DNA from: Williamsia maris
GTDB lineage: Bacteria; Actinomycetota; Actinomycetes; Mycobacteriales; Mycobacteriaceae
Direction: 5' to 3'
Length of the DNA: 64,000 bases
Assembly (NCBI RefSeq): GCF_024171815.1
Contig: NZ_JAMTCJ010000001.1
Location: 682,001-746,000, forward strand
The notes beneath the pieces are model-generated. The model saw nothing but the letters and a program-made list of their open reading frames with translations. It was not told the DNA's origin and searched no databases. Both the position numbers and the translations under genes were made by a program. Shown here in pieces: positions 8,700-16,047 of the stretch; within the stretch, counting starts at the first letter, position 1; each line of letters starts with the position of its first letter.

Positions 8700-9895
8700 C
8701 GCTCGTCCCCGACGGTCCAGGTGATCGGCAGCGCCCGTACGCCGTAGACGAACATGTCGTCCTTGAAGTCGATCTCGTCGAGGGACGCGTCCACGGCGAG
8801 CGTCGGCACCCGACGGAACAGGCTGGTGTAGGCGATGTCGAGTTCGAGTCGGGCCAGCGCCTGGCCGAGGCACTGGTGGATGCCGAACCCGAAGGCGACG
8901 TGATGGCGGGCCGAGCGGTGGATGTCGAGCTCGTCGGGATCGCCGTCGAACGCATCGGGGGCGCGGTTACCGGCGTCGGCGGAGATGATGACCCCATCGC
9001 CCGCGGCCACCTGGGCTCCCCCGATCTCGATGTCCTCGACGGCCACACGACGCAGCCCCTGATGGACGATCGTCAGGTATCGCAGCAGTTCCTCGACCGC
9101 CGACGCCATCAGCGCCGGGTCGTCGGACTCGCGCAGTTCGGCCAGCTGATCGGGATGGCGCAGCAGCGCCAGGGTGCCGAGGGCGATCATGTTCGCGGTG
9201 GTCTCGTGACCGGCGATCAGCAGCAGGCTGCACATGTCCGCCACCTCTGCGGCGGTCAGGTGACCGGGCCGCACCTGGTTGGTGACGAGGTCGCCGATGA
9301 GATCGTCGCCGGGGTTGTCGACCGCGGACTCGACCAGGTTCAGCAGGTACCCGTTGAGCGCGTCGCGGGCAGCCTCGCGATCGGCCATCGGTGCCGACAT
9401 CGTCAGCTGCACACTGCTGCACCGCTGGAAGAAGTCGTGGTCGGCGTAGGGCACGCCGAGGAGGTCGCAGATCACCAGCGACGGCAACGGCAGCGCGAAC
9501 TGCGACACCAGATCGGCCGATCCCGGCCCGGCCAGCATCTCGTCGAGGAGACCGTCGACGACCTTCTGGATGGCCGGACGCATGGACTCGATGCGCTTGA
9601 CCGTGAAGTACTTGATGAGCATCCGTCGCTGTCGCTGGTGCTCCGGGTTGTCCATGGAGATGAACGACCGCGTCCTGGCCTTGGTGGTGATGCGCGAGGG
9701 GTAGCCCTCGCGGCGGAAGTCCGAGCTCAGCCGCGGATCCACGAGCGCTTCACGCTGCTCCTGATACCCCGTGACCAGCCAGGCTGTCGCCCCGGTCTCG
9801 ATTCGCACCCTCGACACCGGACCGTCTTCGGTCTGCTGTGCCGGCGGGTCGAACGGACACGTGCGGGCCATCGGATACTCGCGAACCTCGGACAT
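8696..9895 (-). CDS. Cytochrome P450
   Basis: A 399-residue soluble bacterial P450. The I-helix motif AGHETT (oxygen activation) lies around residue 230, the K-helix ExxR is in EELLRY, and the haem-ligand loop FGFGIHQCLG places the proximal Cys at 342. General organisation resembles CYP105/CYP107-type enzymes; the substrate is not predictable. The ATG at 9893-9895 has GGGAGG four bases upstream. It is followed, with a 4-bp overlap, by its own 3Fe-4S ferredoxin. It is divergent from the LGFP genes across a 177-bp AT-rich spacer. Confidence 0.95.
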   Translation of the reverse strand: MSEVREYPMARTCPFDPPAQQTEDGPVSRVRIETGATAWLVTGYQEQREALVDPRLSSDFRREGYPSRITTKARTRSFISMDNPEHQRQRRMLIKYFTVKRIESMRPAIQKVVDGLLDEMLAGPGSADLVSQFALPLPSLVICDLLGVPYADHDFFQRCSSVQLTMSAPMADREAARDALNGYLLNLVESAVDNPGDDLIGDLVTNQVRPGHLTAAEVADMCSLLLIAGHETTANMIALGTLALLRHPDQLAELRESDDPALMASAVEELLRYLTIVHQGLRRVAVEDIEIGGAQVAAGDGVIISADAGNRAPDAFDGDPDELDIHRSARHHVAFGFGIHQCLGQALARLELDIAYTSLFRRVPTLAVDASLDEIDFKDDMFVYGVRALPITWTVGDER

Positions 9896-9928
9896 GTAGC
9901 CTCCCTAATTAATTGCGCTCACCAACTA

Positions 9929-10031
9929 TATCTACTCGGCAGCCGTCGGTTGTGCAACGAACACATTGCATTTCCTACATTCGCCTCCTCGTACGATTGT
10001 GCAAACAGTTGCTATCGCGAACAATCGATCT
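9929..10031. promoter_or_regulatory. Divergent P450 / LGFP promoter region
   Basis: For the P450 (minus strand), TTGCAC (complement of 9952-9957) and TAGATA (complement of 9929-9934) are separated by 17 bp. For the LGFP gene (plus strand), TTGTGC (9997-10002) and AACAAT (10020-10025) are also separated by 17 bp. The octamer TTGTGCAA occurs twice, at 9950-9957 and 9997-10004, once in each -35 region. An 8-bp AATTAATT palindrome lies in the P450 leader. Positions are read directly; promoter activity is inferred. Confidence 0.45.
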
Positions 10032-10072
10032 CGGGTCGGTGGCCCGACTACGAGGAAAGTGACGTGATTTCA

Positions 10073-10654
10073 ATGCGCATCAAACAACGCGTGACAGCAG
10101 CTGCGGTGGCCGCAATGGCCTTCACCGTGCTCGCATCGACGCAGGTGACGAGCATCGCGAGTGCCGATGAGCCGTCCGGCGAATTCACCATCGGCGGACG
10201 CATCCTGGAGGCCTACAAGGCCACCGGCGGCGAACCGACGTGGGGCGAGGCCACCGGCGACGAGCGACCCGCCCTGGGTGGACGCTTCCAGACCTTTGAG
10301 AAGGACAACACCCACTTCTACTGGAAGGCGTCCGTGTCCGCCGGCGTCGCACACCCGGTCAGCGGCGCGATCTTCACCAAGTACGGAACGCTCCAGTGGG
10401 AGCGTGGGGTTCTGAAGTACCCCACCTCCAACCCGATCGCCATCCCGGAGAAGGGCGTCAAGCAGTTCTTCCAGGGCGGCAACGTCTATAGCGGCACCAC
10501 CACCAAGACCTTCACGGTGTGGGGCGGGATCCTCAACAAGTATGCCGCCGCCAAGGGCCCGCTCGGGAAGCTCGGCATGCCCGTGAGCAACGAGTACCGA
10601 GTCGGTAGGAACTTCGCCCAGAACTTCCAGGGTGGCGTTCTCGTCTTCCCCTGA
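10073..10654 (+). CDS. Secreted LGFP-repeat protein (first of a tandem pair)
   Basis: A 193-residue exported protein. The basic N-terminus MRIKQR and a hydrophobic stretch ending near ASA-DE form a Sec signal peptide. The mature part has LGFP-type repeats: GGRILEAY, W...F...HFYWKASV, HPVSGAI and KLGMPVSNEY...F..G. Such repeats occur in cell-wall-associated proteins of mycolate-containing actinobacteria and are thought to hold proteins in the envelope. GAGGA (10052-10056) is 7 nt from a GTG at 10064 but 16 nt from the ATG at 10073, so the true start may be 10064 (three extra residues). The ATG is chosen because it aligns with the paralogue at 10761. A strong terminator follows. Confidence 0.85.
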   Translation: MRIKQRVTAAAVAAMAFTVLASTQVTSIASADEPSGEFTIGGRILEAYKATGGEPTWGEATGDERPALGGRFQTFEKDNTHFYWKASVSAGVAHPVSGAIFTKYGTLQWERGVLKYPTSNPIAIPEKGVKQFFQGGNVYSGTTTKTFTVWGGILNKYAAAKGPLGKLGMPVSNEYRVGRNFAQNFQGGVLVFP

Positions 10655-10681
10655 CCCTGACCCGCACTGACGTATCGAACG

Positions 10682-10714
10682 CTTCGGCCACCCATCGCAG
10701 GTGGCCGAAGTTTT
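10682..10714 (+). terminator. Rho-independent terminator after first LGFP gene
   Basis: A perfect 11-bp stem, CTTCGGCCACC (10682-10692) with GGTGGCCGAAG (10700-10710), closes a 7-nt loop and is followed by TTTTCGTTTC. It separates the two LGFP genes into independent transcripts. Confidence 0.85.
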
Positions 10715-10760
10715 CGTTTCGTACCCTCATACGGACTCGACGACATGAAGGTGACTACAT

Positions 10761-11345
10761 ATGCGCATCAAAGAACGCATGACAGCGGTCGCGGTGGCCG
10801 CGATGGCCGTGGCGATGCTCGGTTCCACCCAGGTGGGCGTGGCCAGCGCCGACAAGGATTTCGGTGAGTTCAGCGTCGGCGGCCGCATCCTGGAGGCCTT
10901 CGAGGCCACCGGTGGCGTCGACACGTGGGGCAACCCGACGATGAACGAAGCCGCCGCTGCGTACGGCGGCCGGTTCCAGCGGTTCGACAACACGTCGTTC
11001 TACTGGAAGGCCGATGTCTCCGGCGGTGTCGCCCATCAGATCGGTGGGGCCATCCGTGCGCTGTGGTCGAACACGAAGACCAACGGTCAGGGCTACGAGC
11101 GCGGCCCGTTGAAGTACCCGGTCAGCGACGAACTCGCGGCGGGGACAGGCCGTAAGCAGTTCCTGCAGGGCGGCAACGTGTACTACGGCGCCAACACCGG
11201 AACGCACATCGTGTGGGGCCAGATCCTGAACAAGTACGCAGCGGCGGGTGGCCCGGACAAGCTCGGTCTCCCGGTCGGTGACGAGTACAAGGTGGGCAAC
11301 CAGTTCCGTCAGGACTTCCAGAAGGGCAGGGTCGTCTGGCCCTGA
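10761..11345 (+). CDS. Secreted LGFP-repeat protein (second of a tandem pair)
   Basis: A 194-residue paralogue of the preceding gene. It has the same signal-peptide layout (MRIKERM ... VASADKD) and the same repeat landmarks: GGRILEAFEATGG, RFQRF, FYWKADVSGGVAHQIGGAI and KLGLPVGDEYKVG. The two are clearly related over their whole length, so they arose by tandem duplication. AAGGTG lies 7 nt before the ATG. Each copy has its own terminator, suggesting separate control. The role is inferred to be envelope-associated; no enzyme motif is present. Confidence 0.88.
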   Translation: MRIKERMTAVAVAAMAVAMLGSTQVGVASADKDFGEFSVGGRILEAFEATGGVDTWGNPTMNEAAAAYGGRFQRFDNTSFYWKADVSGGVAHQIGGAIRALWSNTKTNGQGYERGPLKYPVSDELAAGTGRKQFLQGGNVYYGANTGTHIVWGQILNKYAAAGGPDKLGLPVGDEYKVGNQFRQDFQKGRVVWP

Positions 11346-11360
11346 TCACCCCATGATCGG

Positions 11361-11396
11361 ACGCTTCGGTCGTCTACGGGCGGCCGAAGCGTTCGG
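11361..11396. terminator. Bidirectional terminator between LGFP gene and accD3
   Basis: A 12-bp stem with one G-T pair, ACGCTTCGGTCG (11361-11372) and CGGCCGAAGCGT (11381-11392), encloses an 8-nt loop. It overlaps the accD3 stop codon (11374-11376), so it can serve both convergent genes. Confidence 0.7.
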
Positions 11397-12867
11397 TTCG
11401 TGACCTGATCACCTCCGCCGCGTCGCGTCGTTCGATCTCCCCGAGCGCGGCGACGACCGCCGCACCCACGCGAACACAGAACGACTCGGGTTCGTCTGCG
11501 GCATCGGGCTTCTCGTCGACGACGACATCGACGAACCCGCGCTCGAACAGCGCCGCCGCACCGATCCCCTGCCCCTGCGCCATCTCCGGCGCATGGTCTG
11601 TGTCGCGGTGGACGATGAGGCTCGCCCCCTCGGGCGGCAACGGCGACAGCCATGCGTTCGCCGCGGCGACCACCCGGTCGGCCGGCATCAACGCCAGCGC
11701 CGCCCCGCCGGCACCCTCCCCGAGCAGCACCGACACCGTCGGCACGGGCAGAGCGATGAGATCGGCCAGGCACCGGGCGATCTCGCCCGCCAGACCGCCC
11801 TCCTCGGCGTCCTTCGAGAGTTCGCCACCGGGGGTGTCGATGACCGTGACGAGAGGGATGTCGAGATCGGCCGCGAGTTGCATGCCACGTCGCGCGACGC
11901 GTAGGGCCGACGGACCCAGCAACGACCCGGGCTTCTGCAGTCGGCGATCCTGACCGATGACGACCACTCCCCGGCCACCGAGTCGGACCATCGCGACCAG
12001 CAGGCCGCGATCGCTCTCGCCTTCGCCGGTGCCGCTGAGGTTCACCACGTCGTCGGCCACCGCCCGGACGAGATCACGCACCCCGGGACGGTCCTCGCGG
12101 CGGGAGGCGATCACCGCGTCCCAGGTCGTCGCGGCTGTCGTCGGGGTTTCGGAGGCCGATGTGATTGTCGCCGTGTCGATCTCGGCGGGTTCGATGCCGG
12201 CGCGATGCACCCGCAGGATCGCATCGACGAACTCCGCGAGGTTGTCCACCGGCGTCACGATGTCGACCAGCCCCTGCACCCGCAGGTTCTCGGCCTGCTG
12301 GACCCCCTCGGGGAACGCCTCGCCGTAGAGCCCCTCGTAGACGCGGGGTCCGAGGAAGCCGATGAGGGCGCCGGGTTCGGCGAGCGTCACGTGCCCGAGC
12401 GATCCCCAGGACGCGAACACGCCACCGGTGGTGGGGTGTCGGAGGTAGACCAGATACGGCAGGTGCGCGGCCTTGTGTTCGACGACCGCGGCGGTGATGC
12501 CGACCATCTGCAGGAACGCCGCCGTCCCCTCCTGCATCCGGGTGCCCCCGGACGCCGGGAGCGCGACCAGCGCTCGGCCCTCGGCGGTGGCCCGCCTGAT
12601 GGCGGCGGTCATCCGGGTGCCGGCGTCTGCGCCGATCGATCCCGCGAGGAAGCCGAACTCGCTGACCACCAGGGCAACCCGATGTCCGCGGACGGTGGCC
12701 GCGCCGGTCATCAACGACTCGTCGAGACCGGTCTTCTCGCGGGCAGCGCGGAGGTCATCGGCGTAGCCGGCGTCGGATGGGCGCGCCGTGATCGGCTCGT
12801 CCCAGCTCACCCAGCTGCCGGGATCGACGATGAGATCGCGTACCTCGACCGCGCTGCGTCGTGTCAT
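11374..12867 (-). CDS. accD3: Acyl-CoA carboxylase carboxyltransferase, AccD3-like
   Basis: A 497-residue single-chain carboxyltransferase in which beta-type and alpha-type crotonase-fold halves are fused, without the N-terminal zinc finger of E. coli AccD. The first half has ASGGTRMQEG and VYLRHPTTGGVFASWGS; the second has VTVIDTPGGELSKDAEEGG and LLGEGAGGAALAL. Carboxyltransferases move CO2 from biotin to acetyl- or propionyl-CoA. Length and sequence feel close to mycobacterial AccD3. In M. tuberculosis accD3 neighbours echA6; here echA6 lies 2.4 kb away behind two inserted genes. The biotin-carrier subunit is not in the window. The ATG at 12865-12867 has a GATGAT hexamer 6 nt upstream, possibly a leaderless -10. 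Confidence 0.85.
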   Translation of the reverse strand: MTRRSAVEVRDLIVDPGSWVSWDEPITARPSDAGYADDLRAAREKTGLDESLMTGAATVRGHRVALVVSEFGFLAGSIGADAGTRMTAAIRRATAEGRALVALPASGGTRMQEGTAAFLQMVGITAAVVEHKAAHLPYLVYLRHPTTGGVFASWGSLGHVTLAEPGALIGFLGPRVYEGLYGEAFPEGVQQAENLRVQGLVDIVTPVDNLAEFVDAILRVHRAGIEPAEIDTATITSASETPTTAATTWDAVIASRREDRPGVRDLVRAVADDVVNLSGTGEGESDRGLLVAMVRLGGRGVVVIGQDRRLQKPGSLLGPSALRVARRGMQLAADLDIPLVTVIDTPGGELSKDAEEGGLAGEIARCLADLIALPVPTVSVLLGEGAGGAALALMPADRVVAAANAWLSPLPPEGASLIVHRDTDHAPEMAQGQGIGAAALFERGFVDVVVDEKPDAADEPESFCVRVGAAVVAALGEIERRDAAEVIRSRTERFGRP

Positions 12868-12889
12868 CGGATCATCATCGCAAACGCGG

Positions 12890-12929
12890 ACCGCCCCGCC
12901 ACCGACCTGCGGGTCGATGGCGGGGCGGT
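12890..12929 (-). terminator. Long GC-rich terminator hairpin after NCS1 permease
   Basis: A near-perfect 18-bp stem has arms ACCGCCCCGCCA+CCGACC (12890-12907) and GGTCGA+TGGCGGGGCGGT (12912-12929), with one mispaired or wobble position. They enclose a TGCG tetraloop. It lies downstream of the permease stop and just upstream of accD3 on the same strand. No uridine run follows, as is common for actinobacterial hairpin terminators. Confidence 0.7.
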
Positions 12930-12948
12930 GTGACCGACGGTGTCGGAT

Positions 12949-14643
12949 CTACTGCGTGAGAGCGGTCTCCGTCTTCTGTTCGGGTAGGACGTGCTCACCG
13001 GTCTTGTCGCACGACAGGGCCAGCGAGGAGATGTACTGCTTCTCTCCGTTCGGACCCGGCTTGGCCGACGCGATCATGTCGGGGCGCTCGAACTCGATAC
13101 CGGTGACGCAGCACATGAGCTTGACGTCCGACGGGTTGCCGTCCTCGTCGAGCATCGGCAGGTCGATGCCGTCGTCGGTGCGCCGCAGGTAGTACTTCCC
13201 CTTGGTGGCGTAGGCGAAGATCGGCGGGAGGACAACAGCGAGAACGAGTGCCACGATCGGCGAGTACGGCTGGATGGCGTCGCCGAAGACGTGGAAGTAC
13301 GTCATGATCGACAGTCCGCCGGCGATGATGACGCTGCCGAAGCCCACCGGGTTGACGTTGTAGAGCATGCCGCGACGGAACTCGGGCTGCTTGGGTGACA
13401 GCTTCAGCAAGAACTTGTTGATGGCGATGTCGGAGGCGACGGTCGCGATCCACGCGATGCCACAGTTGGCGTAGAAGTTCAGCAGGTTGTTGAGGAAGCT
13501 GAACATGTTGGCTTCCATCAGGACGATGGCGATCGCGACGTTGAACACCAGGAACACGAGGCGACCCGGGTAGGTCTTGGTGACGCGGGTGAAGCTGTTG
13601 GTCCACGCCAGCGAGCCGGAGTAGGCGTTGGTGACGTTGATCTTGATCTGGCTGATGACCACCAGGATGACCGCGAGGGTCAGCGCCAGCCAGTGCGGCA
13701 TGAAGTCCTCGTAGATGGCGAGGAACTGCTCGACCGGCTGGTTGGCGACGCCGGCCTGGTCGGCGAAGTTCAGGATCAGGTAGACGGCGAGGAACAGGCC
13801 CACGACCTGCTTGATGGCTCCGAAGAAGACCCAGCCCGGGCCGGCCGCGATGACGGCGGTCCACCAGCGCCGGCTGTTCTCGGCGGTCTTCGGGGGCATG
13901 AAGCGCAGGTAGTCGATCTGCTCGGCGATCTGGGCGATCAACGACAGACAGACACCGGCGGCCAGCATGGTGCCTGCGAAGGACACGCCCTGTCCGCCCT
14001 GCGCGTCGAGACCACCACTGTAGGAGAGGAAGTCGCCGACCGCGTCGGGGTGGGTGATCAGGAGATAGAGGAACGGCAGCACCATCATGACCAGCCACAG
14101 CGGCGTGGTCCACACCTGCAGCTTGGCCAGGGTGTTCATCCCGTAGATGACCAGCGGGATCACCAGCACCGAGGACACCAGATACCCCAGCCACAGTGGG
14201 ATGCCGAGACCCAGTTTGAGGCCCTGCGCCATGATCGAGCCCTCGAGGGCGAAGAAGATGAAGGTGAAGGACGCGAAGATGACGTTGGTCAGGACCGACC
14301 CGTAGTAACCGAAACCGCTTCCGCGCGTGATGAGGTCGAGGTCGATGTTGTACCGCGCCGCGTAGTAGGCCAGCGGGTAGCCGGTCAGCACGATGACGAC
14401 GGCGAAGAACAGGATGCCCCACAACGCATTACCGGTGCCGTTGGCGATACCGATGTTGGCACCGATGGCGAAGTCGGCGAGATAGGCGATGCCACCGAGG
14501 GCGGAGATCGAGACGACGCCCGGCCCCCACTTGCGATAGCTCCGCGGAGCGAACCGGAGGGTGTAGTCCTCCAGCGTCTCTCGGGTGGCCGCGGCCTGCG
14601 GTCCTGTGAGAGCCGGATTCGGCTCCACTACTTCCTGGGTCAT
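12949..14643 (-). CDS. NCS1-family nucleobase/cytosine-type permease
   Basis: A 564-residue integral membrane symporter with about 12 hydrophobic segments. It has the NCS1 N-terminal pattern (LRFAPRSYRKW...ALGGIAYLADFAIGANIG) and later LVIYGMNTLAKLQ. The family imports cytosine, uracil, purines, allantoin, hydantoins or thiamine precursors with a cation. The specificity here is not readable. The chosen ATG (14641-14643) has GAGGAG five bases upstream; the longer frame to 14781 is rejected. An inverted repeat, CCCGAA-N14-TTCGGG on the minus strand, lies in the upstream region and may be an operator. It has its own terminator and stands alone between accD3 and the ferredoxin-like gene. Confidence 0.9.
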   Translation of the reverse strand: MTQEVVEPNPALTGPQAAATRETLEDYTLRFAPRSYRKWGPGVVSISALGGIAYLADFAIGANIGIANGTGNALWGILFFAVVIVLTGYPLAYYAARYNIDLDLITRGSGFGYYGSVLTNVIFASFTFIFFALEGSIMAQGLKLGLGIPLWLGYLVSSVLVIPLVIYGMNTLAKLQVWTTPLWLVMMVLPFLYLLITHPDAVGDFLSYSGGLDAQGGQGVSFAGTMLAAGVCLSLIAQIAEQIDYLRFMPPKTAENSRRWWTAVIAAGPGWVFFGAIKQVVGLFLAVYLILNFADQAGVANQPVEQFLAIYEDFMPHWLALTLAVILVVISQIKINVTNAYSGSLAWTNSFTRVTKTYPGRLVFLVFNVAIAIVLMEANMFSFLNNLLNFYANCGIAWIATVASDIAINKFLLKLSPKQPEFRRGMLYNVNPVGFGSVIIAGGLSIMTYFHVFGDAIQPYSPIVALVLAVVLPPIFAYATKGKYYLRRTDDGIDLPMLDEDGNPSDVKLMCCVTGIEFERPDMIASAKPGPNGEKQYISSLALSCDKTGEHVLPEQKTETALTQ

Positions 14644-14878
14644 GCGCACTCCTCGATCAGCAATCGCAGATGATGTCCGCCCCCTGACGGGCAATATCGC
14701 GACGCTAGGCGCGCCGTGTATCCCGAACAGTTCGAGCATGTTTCGGGTACGAAAACTAAGACCCTTAGCCTTGCGCACCAACGCCGGGTCGCGTATGGCC
14801 AGTCATCGCGGGTGTCGTAGGCTCGTCGGTGGTCTCGACCACGCCGGACCCCACCAGCCGGCTCGAACATCGGAGTAC

Positions 14879-15265
14879 GTGCTGTCGTCGAAGAAATCGG
14901 GTACGTCGATCCCGACGGCGACCGTGTGTCGTGGCTGTTGCTGCGGGACCGCGCGCAAACACCCCGGCATCGACCACGACAGCCAGCTCGATGTGCTCCG
15001 CGACGCGGTCGACGACGCCGCACGGGTGCGGACCAGCGATTGTCTCGACGACTGCAAGCGGTCGAACGTCATCGTGGTGTCGCCGTCGCGGGCGGGTCGG
15101 GCCAACGGCGGTCGGCCGGTCTGGCTGCAACGCGTCCTGAGCGACTCGGCGATGACCGAGGTGGGCGAATGGATGCGAGCGGGTGGGCCCGGGATCGCCG
15201 ACCCGCCGCCGGAGGTCAAACGCCTCGTCTACCGACCGGGTAAGTCGGTCAAACGCCTGAAGTAG
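14879..15265 (+). CDS. Small (2Fe-2S) ferredoxin-like protein
   Basis: A protein of about 128 residues with a thioredoxin-like 2Fe-2S ferredoxin signature: Cys cluster CRGCCCG near the N-terminus and CLDDC about 35 residues later. Four spaced Cys could hold a 2Fe-2S cluster. The middle reads NVIVVSPS and the C-terminus is basic (KRLVYRPGKSVKRLK). Similar small proteins are common in Rhodococcus and Gordonia but their role is unassigned. The start is uncertain: GTG 14879 gives the family-like length, and an in-frame ATG at 14795 would add 28 residues. GGAG at 14872-14875 is only 3 nt from the GTG. It is convergent with echA6 (9 nt between stops). Confidence 0.7.
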   Translation: MLSSKKSGTSIPTATVCRGCCCGTARKHPGIDHDSQLDVLRDAVDDAARVRTSDCLDDCKRSNVIVVSPSRAGRANGGRPVWLQRVLSDSAMTEVGEWMRAGGPGIADPPPEVKRLVYRPGKSVKRLK

Positions 15266-15274
15266 CGGTCTCGG

Positions 15275-16006
15275 TCAGCGACCGGTGAACCGTGGTGGCC
15301 GCTTCTCGGCGCGAGCGGTGCGTCCCTCGACGAGATCGTCACTGTCCCAGGCGCGCATCATCGCACCGACACGGTCGGCCGGGACCTCGTCGCGCGCCCC
15401 GTCACCGGCGAACACCAGCTTGTAATGCGCGAGGGTGAGCGGTGCGAGCTCGGCGATCGACGCCGCCCACGCCTGTGCCTCGGCCAGATCGCCTATGCGG
15501 TTGGCGAATCCGATGGCGTGAGCGCGGTCGGCGGTGAGCGGGTCACAACCGATGAGCATGCCGCGCGCGGTGCCGCCGCCGACCAGCGAGACGAGTCGGC
15601 GGATGGTCCATTCGTCGACGGCCACACCGATCTTGGCCGCGGGGATGCCCACCGTCGCACCGGGCGCCATCACACGGAGGTCGGCGACCATCGCCAGCTG
15701 CAGGCCCGCGCCCAGCGCGCTGCCGTTGAGCGCGGCGATGACCGGCACCGGCGATGACTCGATCTGCTGCAACGTCGCCACCAGCTTGGTGAGGAAGTTC
15801 GGGTCGTAGACCGGGCCGGACAGATCTGCGCCCGCACAGAAGGTGGCGCCCTGTCCGGTGAGCACGATGGCGCGGGTGCCTGCGTCGACCGCCTCGGCGA
15901 CCGCGGCGGCCAGTCCGTCGAGAACATCGTGGTCGAGGGCGTTGCGCTTGTCCTCGCGTTGGATCTCGATGGTGGTCACGAGACCGTTTCTGCTGCTCCC
16001 GATCAT
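15275..16006 (-). CDS. echA6: Enoyl-CoA hydratase family protein, EchA6-like
   Basis: A 243-residue crotonase-fold protein. Landmarks are the oxyanion-hole segments FCAGADLSG and ALNGSALGAGLQLAM and the C-terminal EKRPPRFTGR. As I recall M. tuberculosis EchA6, the agreement runs along the whole protein (TIELQR..RNAL, WTIRRLVSLVG, ANRIG.LA.AQAWAA). EchA6 is reported to bind and shuttle fatty acyl-CoA into FAS-II for mycolate synthesis rather than hydrate enoyl-CoA. The second catalytic Glu of true hydratases is not obvious here either. The ATG at 16004-16006 has TAGGCT 7 nt upstream and no RBS, so it is probably leaderless. It shares a 41-bp divergent promoter with the monooxygenase. Confidence 0.83.
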   Translation of the reverse strand: MIGSSRNGLVTTIEIQREDKRNALDHDVLDGLAAAVAEAVDAGTRAIVLTGQGATFCAGADLSGPVYDPNFLTKLVATLQQIESSPVPVIAALNGSALGAGLQLAMVADLRVMAPGATVGIPAAKIGVAVDEWTIRRLVSLVGGGTARGMLIGCDPLTADRAHAIGFANRIGDLAEAQAWAASIAELAPLTLAHYKLVFAGDGARDEVPADRVGAMMRAWDSDDLVEGRTARAEKRPPRFTGR

Positions 16007-16013
16007 GGTGGTC

Positions 16014-16040
16014 AGCCTAATACCCGGCGCGACGTACAGT
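16014..16040. promoter_or_regulatory. Back-to-back leaderless promoters, echA6 / monooxygenase
   Basis: On the minus strand TAGGCT (complement of 16014-16019) lies 7 nt before the echA6 ATG. On the plus strand TACAGT (16035-16040) lies 7 nt before the monooxygenase GTG at 16048. Both fit -10 boxes of leaderless transcripts. The whole divergent spacer is 41 bp, so their -35 regions interleave. Confidence 0.5.
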
Positions 16041-16047
16041 TCGGGGC

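Noticed and set aside
6685-8724. 679-aa plus-strand open frame
   Set aside because: Shadow of the ABC exporter gene on the opposite strand; composition of random Arg/Asp/Gly/His and no recognisable motif.
8395-10063. Upstream in-frame extension of the first LGFP gene through the P450
   Set aside because: The frame is antisense to the ferredoxin and P450; the LGFP protein clearly begins with a signal peptide at 10064 or 10073.
12949-14781. Longer NCS1 permease start at 14781
   Set aside because: GAGGAG lies directly before ATG 14643, and the extra residues read through promoter-like sequence.
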